From Geobacter sp. SVR (GTDB lineage: Bacteria; Desulfobacterota; Desulfuromonadia; Geobacterales; Pseudopelobacteraceae): a stretch of DNA of 64,000 nt. The position numbers and the translations under genes are program-made. Position 1 is the first letter of the stretch. Each line of letters begins with the position of its first letter. The notes under the pieces were generated by a model, which had not been told where the DNA came from, made no database searches, and saw only the letters and a program-made list of their open reading frames with translations. Positions 57,132 to 64,000 of the stretch are shown here, piece after piece. The stretch is from the NCBI RefSeq assembly GCF_016865365.1, contig NZ_AP024469.1, positions 3,564,501 through 3,628,500 of the forward strand, in the 5' to 3' direction.

Positions 57132-58177
57132 GCGAGCACATTGGCCGCAAACTCTCATTTCTCGACCGGTGGTTGACCCTGTGGATATTCGCCGCCATGG
57201 CCTTTGGCATCGGCCTCGGCTATTTCATCCCCGGCACACAGACCTTCATCAACTCTTTCCAGGTCGGTACTACCAACATTCCGATAGCCATTGGCCTGAT
57301 CGTGATGATGTACCCTCCTTTCGCCAAGGTGAAATACGAGGAAATGCCGGAAGTGTTTCACAACAAGAAGGTGCTGGGGTTGTCACTGGTGCAGAACTGG
57401 CTGATCGGCCCGGTGCTGATGTTCGTGCTGGCCGCATTACTGCTGCCGGATAAGCCGGATTACCTGGTGGGACTGATCATGATCGGTCTGGCGCGCTGCA
57501 TCGCCATGGTCATCGTCTGGAACGAACTGGCCAATGGCAATACCGAGTACGCCGCTGGGCTGGTGGCATTCAACAGCGTCTTTCAGGTGCTGTTTTACAG
57601 CGTCTACGCCTGGTTCTTCATCACCGTACTGCCGCCGTTGGTGGGGCTGAAGGGGATGGTGGTGGATGTCAGCATCAGGCAGATTGCCGAGAGTGTGTTC
57701 ATCTACCTGGGAGTCCCCTGCATCGCCGGCGCCCTGACCCGCTTCGTGGGGGTGAAGGCGGTGGGTAAAGAGCGCTATCACGCCGAGGTGGTGCCCATGA
57801 TCAGTCCGCTGACCCTGATTGCCCTGCTCTTCACCATCGTGGTCATGTTCAGCCTGAAGGGCAATCTGATCGTGCAACTCCCCATGGACGTGCTCCGCAT
57901 CGCCATTCCGCTGTTGATCTATTTTGTAGTCATGTTCCTGGTGTCGTTCTGGATGGGCAAGCGCCTGGGAGCTGACTATTCCAAAACCACGACGCTGGCC
58001 TTCACCGCTGCCAGCAATAATTTCGAGCTGGCCATTGCCGTGGCTGTCGCGGTGTTCGGTCTGAATTCCGGAGCTGCCTTTGCCGCCGTGATTGGGCCGC
58101 TGGTGGAGGTGCCGGTCATGATTGGTCTGGTAAATGTGGCATTCTGGTTTCAGCGGCGCTGGTTAACGGCTTGTTAG
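57128..58177 (+). CDS. acr3: Acr3-type arsenite efflux permease
   Basis: 349 residues with ten membrane segments. [56 protein letters not shown] (conserved Cys) and [23 protein letters not shown] are Acr3 signatures. It expels As(III) from the cytoplasm. It overlaps arsC by four bases. Confidence 0.93.
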   Translation: MSEHIGRKLSFLDRWLTLWIFAAMAFGIGLGYFIPGTQTFINSFQVGTTNIPIAIGLIVMMYPPFAKVKYEEMPEVFHNKKVLGLSLVQNWLIGPVLMFVLAALLLPDKPDYLVGLIMIGLARCIAMVIVWNELANGNTEYAAGLVAFNSVFQVLFYSVYAWFFITVLPPLVGLKGMVVDVSIRQIAESVFIYLGVPCIAGALTRFVGVKAVGKERYHAEVVPMISPLTLIALLFTIVVMFSLKGNLIVQLPMDVLRIAIPLLIYFVVMFLVSFWMGKRLGADYSKTTTLAFTAASNNFELAIAVAVAVFGLNSGAAFAAVIGPLVEVPVMIGLVNVAFWFQRRWLTAC

Positions 58178-58188
58178 GGGAGGAGCTG

Positions 58189-58233
58189 ATGAAATCTGTC
58201 AACGGCAAGGCCGCCATCACACTCCTGTTGTAG
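58189..58233 (+). pseudogene. 14-codon open frame with a strong ribosome site, probably a gene stub
   Basis: GGGGAGGAG precedes ATG 58189 and the product MKSVNGKAAITLLL then stops. A ribosome site this good 12 bases after acr3 suggests the 5' end of a further ars-operon gene that has been lost. The following 58234-58317 holds nothing more. Confidence 0.35.
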
Positions 58234-58317
58234 CGAAATCAACCGTCTGGGTCAGCCGGTGGCATCGGCATCGTTTTCTTCAACAGCGCGACGCTAGTCT
58301 AGTGCCCGAAACGGGTT

Positions 58318-58485
58318 TCAATTCGAAAGTGTCTTGTTGAGCAGTAAAAACAGTAAGGCTTCACGCATGATGTCCGAAATGCTTTTGTGATGTTTCTCCA
58401 TGAAATGGTTCAGGTGCGCTCGTTCCTCTTCACTGATCCTAATGGAAATAACATTGTACCTGGGACTCGCTGTCGTTCTGCCCAT
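58318..58485 (-). CDS. 55-residue ribbon-helix-helix DNA-binding protein
   Basis: ATG 58483-58485, GAGGAAG upstream. RYNVISIRISEEERAHLNHFMEKHHKSISDIMREALLFLLL has the strand (VISIRIS) and two helices of CopG/Arc-type repressors. It is the last of three small minus-strand genes. A transcriptional role in this island, or a toxin-antitoxin relic, is possible; no toxin is adjacent. Confidence 0.65.
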   Translation of the reverse strand: MGRTTASPRYNVISIRISEEERAHLNHFMEKHHKSISDIMREALLFLLLNKTLSN

Positions 58486-58634
58486 GCAGCTCTTCCTCGC
58501 AATCGATTGGATTCCTCTAGAGGTTTGTCCCTACCAGCGGCTGTATGGCGGCGGTGTCCAGGGGACAGCGCCGCTCGTTCTGCGGTAACGTCACAGGGTG
58601 TTACAGGGCCACAGGGAGTGGTATTGCGACCGCT

Positions 58635-58733
58635 TCACTTGCTCTCTGTTTGTCGGGAAAGATAGCATTTGTACTGATACCCGAAGACAGCTACGACTAC
58701 GACCAGCAGTATAAACAGACCTACATACATCAT
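58635..58733 (-). CDS. 32-residue single-pass membrane peptide
   Basis: MMYVGLFILLVVVVAVFGYQ is one strong transmembrane helix, followed by YKCYLSRQTESK, a short basic cytoplasmic or exported tail with one Cys. GAGAGGAG lies seven bases ahead of the ATG. The quality of the ribosome site and clean hydrophobic helix support a real small gene. Function unknown. Confidence 0.6.
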   Translation of the reverse strand: MMYVGLFILLVVVVAVFGYQYKCYLSRQTESK

Positions 58734-58839
58734 GATGTTACTCCTCTCTCTACAGTATGGTGAGGCAGATGCCTTTGCCGGGCGCGGATATCAAGCCGTG
58801 ACAGCTTTCGCCCTTCAATCCGTGCCGGCAAAAAACCAA

Positions 58840-59043
58840 TTACTTCTTTGTCTCGTTTCTCGTGCGGTAAATGTGGCAGGATTCATAATCACTGGCACAG
58901 TACGACAGTATCTTGGCTATTTTGATACTTGATATATTCATGCAGTAGCATTCAGGAAAAGGCTTTTTCAGGTGTTTGCAGTTATGGTACCGCGCGTTTT
59001 CCGCAGTATCGGCAGCGTTCGTATGTTCAGCAACGCTCTTCAT
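58840..59043 (-). CDS. 67-residue Cys-rich protein, unknown
   Basis: AGAAAGGGGCGG precedes the ATG. Five Cys plus a His follow the order NCKHLKKPFPECYC...YCASDYESC, a spacing that suggests a metal site or Fe-S cluster. No signal peptide. It heads the small-gene series, 179 bases after the regulator gene at 59223-60572 on the same strand. The family is not recognised. Confidence 0.55.
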   Translation of the reverse strand: MKSVAEHTNAADTAENARYHNCKHLKKPFPECYCMNISSIKIAKILSYCASDYESCHIYRTRNETKK

Positions 59044-59222
59044 TGCCGCCCCTTTCTCCGTGATGGCAGTCCCCGCCCAAGCGGTACGCAGGAATACTCT
59101 AGCAACAGCGATGCCATTTATTTAACTACTTACAATTGCTAAATTTTATTGATATGAGGATTAGGCGTGGGTGGGCAAAATGAAGAGTTGTAAACGGATA
59201 GGGGTAGGCAAAATGAACAGTA

Positions 59223-60572
59223 TTACAGATTGTATCTGGCAAGCATGCGTTTGAAGCTGCTGTAATCGACTTCAAGCAGGCGAGCCGCTTCCATCTTTTT
59301 GCCGCCAGTGGCCGCCAGGGCCTCCCTGACGGCATGACGCTTCAGTTCCTCGAGGGGCTGCACTCCGGCACTGTTGTCGCCGGGCGCTACTTGTTGGGGG
59401 GATGACATGACATTGATCATGTCCTGGCCTGTGACGGTTTCCCCCGCAAAGAGGGCGGCGCGTTTCATCGCGCTTTTCAGTTCCCTGACATTGCCGGGCC
59501 ATGAGTGGCGATGCAGTTGCAGGATCGCGTCGGGCGACATGCGAGGTGCAATCCTGTTCAGTTCCAGCGACACCTCATTGAGAAATTTCTGCGCCAGCAC
59601 CGCAATGTCATTACCCCTTTCACGCAACGGCGGCAAGGTAATCATGAGGTCGCCGAGCCGATAGTAGAGATCCTCACGAAAGCTGCCACTGCTCACTTCG
59701 CTTCGAAGATCACGGTTGCTTGCCGCAATAATACGGGTATCCACCGCCACCTGCCTGGTCCCCCCCACGGGGAAAAAAAGCTTCTCTTCAACGGCATGGA
59801 GTATCTTGGCCTGGATGGAAGGAGAGGCACAATCGATGTCGTCAAAAAAGAGCGTACCGCCGTGGGCCTCCTCGAAAAGTCCCCTTTTGGCTGAGGTTGC
59901 CCCGGTAAAGGCACCCTTGACGTGCCCGAAGAGCTGGCTCTCCACCAGTGGCTCCGGCATGGAACCGACAGTCACCGTCACAAAGGGGTGGTGTCTGCGC
60001 CGGCTCAGCCCATGGATCAAGGCGGCCAGGTGAGACTTGCCGCCCCCTGTTTCACCCTGGATGATCACCGAAAAGTCGGTCTCCGCAATACGCTGCGCCT
60101 GCCGAATGACATCGAGCATTGCCGGGCTCTCTCCGAGGAGCAGTTCCAGCGAGGCCTGTTCGTGCCTCCTCGCCTTTTCCAGTTCGACCCGCTGCAGGTG
60201 CGGCGTTGCCGCCCGCATCACGGTGTCGACAAGCTGCCTGCAGTCAAGCGGCTTGCGCACGTATGCGGACACCCCCAGCTCGATGGCCTTGAGCAGATAG
60301 CCGGTCTCCGTAAAAGCGGTCGTGAGAATGACGGGGGTTTCAGGGGCAATCTCCCGGATGCTTCTCGCCATGTCGAGGCCGTCCATGATCGGCATCATGA
60401 TGTCGCTGACAACAACATCGGGGAGTTCCCGGGAGAACAGGTCCAGCCCCTCTTTCCCGTTGGCCGCGACGACGACCCGTGCAAAGTGCATCTCAAGCAC
60501 GATCCGGATACGGGCCCGCAGGGCCGGCTCATCCTCCACGTAGAGAATGGTGACAGGTGCTTTCTCATCCAT
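59223..60572 (-). CDS. NtrC-family sigma-54-dependent response regulator
   Basis: 449 residues. Receiver with acidic EDE, Asp in VVSDIMMPIMDG, Thr in ILTTAF and Lys in YVRKPLD. The AAA+ domain has GETGGGKS, the sigma-54-contacting GAFTGAT, GTLFFDDID (Walker B, with D in place of the usual E) and FREDLYYRLGDL. A Fis-type helix-turn-helix (KKMEAARLLEVDYSSFKRML) ends it. It overlaps the sensor kinase gene by eight bases. Targets may include the small genes downstream. Confidence 0.92.
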   Translation of the reverse strand: MDEKAPVTILYVEDEPALRARIRIVLEMHFARVVVAANGKEGLDLFSRELPDVVVSDIMMPIMDGLDMARSIREIAPETPVILTTAFTETGYLLKAIELGVSAYVRKPLDCRQLVDTVMRAATPHLQRVELEKARRHEQASLELLLGESPAMLDVIRQAQRIAETDFSVIIQGETGGGKSHLAALIHGLSRRRHHPFVTVTVGSMPEPLVESQLFGHVKGAFTGATSAKRGLFEEAHGGTLFFDDIDCASPSIQAKILHAVEEKLFFPVGGTRQVAVDTRIIAASNRDLRSEVSSGSFREDLYYRLGDLMITLPPLRERGNDIAVLAQKFLNEVSLELNRIAPRMSPDAILQLHRHSWPGNVRELKSAMKRAALFAGETVTGQDMINVMSSPQQVAPGDNSAGVQPLEELKRHAVREALAATGGKKMEAARLLEVDYSSFKRMLARYNL

Positions 60573-62598
60573 TGTGTTCTACCTCCCCTGATTCATCCCG
60601 CGGCAGCTCTATTCTGAACACCGTACCGTCCGGGCCGCTCGTGAAGCTGAGCCGCCCCCCCATGCTCTCCTCGATGATCAGCCTTGACATGTAAAGCCCG
60701 ATGCCGGTCCCTTTTCCTTCGGATTTGCTGGTAAAGTACGGTTCAAACACCTTGTCTCCATACTCCTTCGGGATCCCGCAGCCGTTGTCCTTGACCTCGA
60801 CAACAACGCTCTGCGCCCCTTCGGACAGGCCAATAACCACCAGACCGCTGCCGCCCTGGCGGTGCCCGTTTATAGCGTCAAGGGCATTGCTGACAAGGTT
60901 GAGAACGGACTGTTTGAACTCATTCCGGTACCCCCTTACCTTTGTCCGTCCGCCCGACAGATTATTCACCACTCTGAGACCGACGTTTGAAGCGTTGAAT
61001 TGAGCGCCGACAAGTTGAACCACGTCCTGAATATTCTCATCGAGATCGAACACCTCTATCACCTTCTCCGGATTGAAAAAATTCCTGAAATCCTCGATGG
61101 TGTCGGACATGTAATAGAGCTGTTGCTGCGCCTCGGCCTCCGCGTTCTCCAGAAACGCGTCGTCGATACAGCGCCGCTCCCACGCCATTCTGATACTCTG
61201 GATTGTGGCGCCGAGCGTGGCCAACGGTTGCCGCCACTGATGGGCGATGGCTCCGATCATCTCTCCGATCGCCACAAGGCGGGCATGGCGGGCAAGCAGC
61301 CGCTCATGCTTGAGCCGACGCTCTGTTTCCTCCTCGACCCTTCTCATCAGGCTACGATTCAGTTCGTTCAGTTCCTCCTGATTCCTTACGAGTTCAAGCT
61401 CCCTGATGGTAAGCTTTCGAGCCATCTCATCGAAGGCAAGGGCCAAATTCCCCAGTTCCCCCCCCTCGACAACGGTCGAAACGCTGACCTGCAGCCCCTC
61501 TTCTGCAAGAGTTTGTGCTGCCTCCTGAAGCTTGTTGATACGCCTGACAAAGCAGTAATTGCCGATAAGCATGACCAGTATGACGGTGGCCAGCAGAAAG
61601 GGAGTGAGAATGGCTATGTTGTATATCAGGGCCTTTTTGGCCTTCAGTTGCGCTACCTGCAGCGGTATGCTCGCCCTGATGTACAGGTACGGTGCCTTTT
61701 CGGTCTGCAAATACAACTTGCGATAGATGTTAATGTGCCGCTCTTCGACAGAATCGGAATCAGTATCACTCCCCTCCTCCGGTCCGTTTTTCATTTTCAA
61801 AAAGGCCGACTCTTCCACCCTCGTTCCCGCAAAAATCTCCGGACTCGGGTTCCGGTCGATGATGACCCCCTTATAGTCAATGATGCTGAACGAGGAATTC
61901 GGAGGTAAGCCCCCATGGTTTATAAGTTCATTGACGTAATGGAAATTGATGTTAACCGCGATGACGCCTCCGACTGTCCCTTCCTCACTGAGCAGGGGAA
62001 AGCCGAAACCGATGGTAGGTCGTGCCGAGATCCGGCCAACGATATATTCGCCGGATGAGAACCGCCCCGTTGTGAGGGCGTTCTGAAAGGTACGCGAGTC
62101 TTTGAGGGAGAAGGAGACATTCCTGGGCAGGCCGGACGCCCATACTTCCCCGGTTCGGTCAGTGATAACGACATTTCCGTACTGGGGGCTCTTCCTGAGT
62201 ATGTCGGCCAGGATGGTATTGGTTGCCGCAACGTTGTGGCTCTTTATCTCGGGCAATTGGGCGAGAATGGTCAGGAGCTGTTCCGCATCACCTGCCAGAT
62301 TGTACTGTTCCGTCGCGATGTTATAGACCAGCTTCTTTCCATCGACGATGGCTTCGTTGATGGAATCCCTGCTCTGCCTTACCGCTGAATGGATTATCAG
62401 CGCGAACGCCGGCATGGCAAGAAGGATGGCCATAAGAAACAGGTGTGTACGAAATGACAGTGCGGAGAGACGATGGAGCAGTCTTTTACCTATATCGTTA
62501 CACTTCCGTTTCATACGTTGTGTCCGGAAAGAAGGTCTACGAGTCATTTGCAAGAGAACACCTTGCAAGTCGTGCAGAGGTAACGTGAATCGCTGCAT
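60565..62598 (-). CDS. Membrane sensor histidine kinase with extracytoplasmic Cache-like domain
   Basis: About 677 residues. A membrane segment (FLMAILLAMPAFALIIHSAV) precedes a ~240-residue periplasmic double-Cache-type domain (YGNVVITDRTGEVWAS, GGVIAVNINFHYVNELI). A second membrane segment (ILTPFLLATVILVMLIGNY) and HAMP follow. The kinase core has IGEMIGAIAHQWRQPLATL, a coiled-coil before it, NLVSNALDAI, DNGCGIP and GKGTGIGLYM. It phosphorylates the overlapping NtrC-type regulator. The start is uncertain: ATGs at 62598, 62547 and 62514 lack ribosome sites. Confidence 0.9.
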   Translation of the reverse strand: MQRFTLPLHDLQGVLLQMTRRPSFRTQRMKRKCNDIGKRLLHRLSALSFRTHLFLMAILLAMPAFALIIHSAVRQSRDSINEAIVDGKKLVYNIATEQYNLAGDAEQLLTILAQLPEIKSHNVAATNTILADILRKSPQYGNVVITDRTGEVWASGLPRNVSFSLKDSRTFQNALTTGRFSSGEYIVGRISARPTIGFGFPLLSEEGTVGGVIAVNINFHYVNELINHGGLPPNSSFSIIDYKGVIIDRNPSPEIFAGTRVEESAFLKMKNGPEEGSDTDSDSVEERHINIYRKLYLQTEKAPYLYIRASIPLQVAQLKAKKALIYNIAILTPFLLATVILVMLIGNYCFVRRINKLQEAAQTLAEEGLQVSVSTVVEGGELGNLALAFDEMARKLTIRELELVRNQEELNELNRSLMRRVEEETERRLKHERLLARHARLVAIGEMIGAIAHQWRQPLATLGATIQSIRMAWERRCIDDAFLENAEAEAQQQLYYMSDTIEDFRNFFNPEKVIEVFDLDENIQDVVQLVGAQFNASNVGLRVVNNLSGGRTKVRGYRNEFKQSVLNLVSNALDAINGHRQGGSGLVVIGLSEGAQSVVVEVKDNGCGIPKEYGDKVFEPYFTSKSEGKGTGIGLYMSRLIIEESMGGRLSFTSGPDGTVFRIELPRDESGEVEHNG

Positions 62599-62781
62599 AG
62601 TATCAGAATTGAACCTAAAATGGCACAAAGTTCTACCCCGGGCGATCGGCTAAGAAAGCCCTCCCCTGTCCGGCACTATATGTGAAACCCTGACAAGTTT
62701 TATAGAGAGATCCGGCAGGAGGCAGCGATTCAGCAGAGGGCAAGAAAATCAGAGGGGGCACAGAAAGGCGTACAAAAGAAA

Positions 62782-62812
62782 AAGGGTTTAAGCATTTTCT
62801 GCTTAAACCCTT
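62782..62812 (-). terminator. Intrinsic terminator of tRNA-Gly
   Basis: AAGGGTTTAAGCA and TGCTTAAACCCTT form a perfect 13-base-pair stem with a five-base loop. On the minus strand TTTTTCTTTT follows. It lies nine bases beyond the tRNA 3' end. Confidence 0.85.
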
Positions 62813-62821
62813 GGTTTCTTA

Positions 62822-62896
<75 letters not shown>

Positions 62897-63014
62897 TTGG
62901 GAGCTTTGTTATTTACCAAATTGCCTCGGCCCTGTCAACCAATTTGTTTCATTTTTTTGCATCCGATATTTTACTCACCTCCGGCACTGCTTATCCGGAC
63001 ACCGGCAAACCGCC

Positions 63015-64000
63015 TCAGGCCTTGAGGGAGAGGAGCTTGCGGTAGCTGGCAACCAGCTGCAGGGCGCGCACATCCCATGAGTGCGTGCCGACCGCCCGCT
63101 CCCGGGCACGACGTCCCAGTTCCGTGCACAAACCGCGATCCTTCAGCACGCTGACGATGCAGGCGGCAAGCGCCGAGGCACTGCCGTATTCGGCGTAGAC
63201 AGCATCCTCGCCGAGGATTTCGCGGTTGATCTCACTTTCGAAAGCCACCACCGGCAGGCCGCAGGCCATGTAGTTGAAAAGCTTGCCATTGGCCTCGGTA
63301 CGCGCCAGTTTCGGCGAGACTGCCAGATCCCCCGCACTCAGCATGAGAGGGGCACGATCATAGGGGACGCGGCCGGTGAAGATGATGCAGTCATCGATTC
63401 CCATCCGGGCGGCCTTGCGGCGGTATTCCTCGTCCGGAAACCCCATCAGGAGGAATCGCGCATCTGCCATCCCGGCCCTGACCAGGGGTATTGCCTCCAG
63501 GAGCAGATCAACTCCCTGGTAACGGTTGAACAGCCCCAGATAGACCACCAGGGGAACGCCGTCCGGAATGCCTAGGTAGCGGCGAGCCTCTGCGCGCGGG
63601 TAAGGTCTGAACTCTTCCGTGTCCACGCCATCCATGAGGGTGTCGACGCTGCCGGAAGCCATGCCCCAGCCGCTGACGAGTTCGTTCGTCCCCTCCCCGG
63701 AGCTGGTAATGATGGCGTCGGCGCTTCTGTTTATGGCCCCTTCCAGGAACGTAAAAAGACGGTGGCGCTTTGATCCCTGCCGAAAGAAGGCATGGTTGAG
63801 CACCTCACCGGTAAGGCTTCCCTGATAATCGAACAGGAGGGGAATACGGAGCATCCGTTTGAGGATACTGCCGACAAATGCTCCTTCATGGAGATGGGCG
63901 TGGATCAGATCGGGCCGGAATGAACGAGCAACCGAACGGGCTTTCTGCAGTAGCAGCAGATCGAGGTAGGGCTTGTGCCAAGAGGGACCCGCTTCCAGCT
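63015..64000 (-). CDS. Family 4-type glycosyltransferase (partial, N-terminus beyond the window)
   Basis: An open frame enters from the right edge (first visible residues LEAGPSWHKPYLDLL) and ends at 63015, about 328 residues. FRPDLIHAHLHEGAFVGSIL and LLFDYQGSLTGE belong to the N-terminal Rossmann half; VVYLGLFNRYQGVDLLLEAI, SPKLARTEANGKLFNYMACGLPVVAFE and the C-terminal helix are the GT4 donor domain. The product transfers sugar from a nucleotide or lipid donor. It may belong to a polysaccharide cluster to the right. Confidence 0.85.
   Translation of the reverse strand, partial: LEAGPSWHKPYLDLLLLQKARSVARSFRPDLIHAHLHEGAFVGSILKRMLRIPLLFDYQGSLTGEVLNHAFFRQGSKRHRLFTFLEGAINRSADAIITSSGEGTNELVSGWGMASGSVDTLMDGVDTEEFRPYPRAEARRYLGIPDGVPLVVYLGLFNRYQGVDLLLEAIPLVRAGMADARFLLMGFPDEEYRRKAARMGIDDCIIFTGRVPYDRAPLMLSAGDLAVSPKLARTEANGKLFNYMACGLPVVAFESEINREILGEDAVYAEYGSASALAACIVSVLKDRGLCTELGRRARERAVGTHSWDVRALQLVASYRKLLSLKA

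Overview
The window looks like chromosomal DNA of a Geobacter-type bacterium (Desulfuromonadia/Geobacterales). This is an inference from gene content: an iron-only nitrogenase locus, sigma-54 activators and promoters, many two-component systems, cytochrome and di-heme peroxidase genes, GC-rich DNA with strong AGGAGG ribosome sites, and tightly overlapping ATGA/TGATG operons. No rRNA or CRISPR array was seen. One tRNA (Gly, GCC) is present.

Layout. 1-8 kb: a large STAND/MalT-type regulator running off the left edge, a divergent FetAB-like metal exporter pair, a GntR-TauE-DUF1634 operon and a glycosyltransferase. 8-21.5 kb: oxidoreductases (MerA-like flavoprotein, NTF2-like protein, two SDRs, cytochrome P460) around a six-gene pentose phosphate operon, tkt - rpiB::tal fusion - gnd - zwf - pgl - cyclic-nucleotide-binding thioredoxin-reductase-like protein. 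22-23.6 kb: a zinc-ribbon protein, a small membrane protein and a LexA-type repressor with an apparently leaderless promoter.

24-34 kb: a locus preceded by two ModE-type molybdenum boxes. It holds a Cys-containing 55-residue protein, a NifX-like cofactor-binding protein, a TonB-dependent receptor, a di-heme peroxidase lipoprotein, a lipoprotein with two sulfite-oxidase-like folds, and a MolABC/FecBCD-type ABC transporter. I read it as a molybdenum (or related oxyanion/metallophore) acquisition system; this is the most interesting inference in the window. 34-48.5 kb: the Fe-only nitrogenase region: cowN and an FKBP (own sigma-54 promoter), anfA (ModE box upstream), draT (apparent CTG start), a two-component system, and anfHDGK-anfO followed by GGCT-like, PNPOx-like, rubrerythrin-like and HD-domain genes. 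The anfH promoter has a sigma-54 -24/-12 element and two perfect GTAC-N6-GTAC sites about 170-210 bp upstream. Miniature inverted repeats occupy several spacers of the anf operon.

The genes fit one circuit: when Mo is present, ModE-Mo would repress uptake and anfA; when Mo is scarce, uptake is induced and AnfA with sigma-54 switches on anfHDGK. DraT modifies AnfH, and CowN protects nitrogenase from CO. The Mo-nitrogenase genes and nifB/nifV/nifUS are not in this window and must lie elsewhere.

48.7-54.6 kb: an RND tripartite efflux operon. 54.9-62.8 kb: a probable island bounded by tRNA-Gly and a copy of its 3' end, carrying a DGC-domain protein, an ECF sigma factor, arsR-arsC-acr3, three very small genes and a sensor kinase/NtrC-type regulator pair. 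The right edge holds a partial glycosyltransferase.
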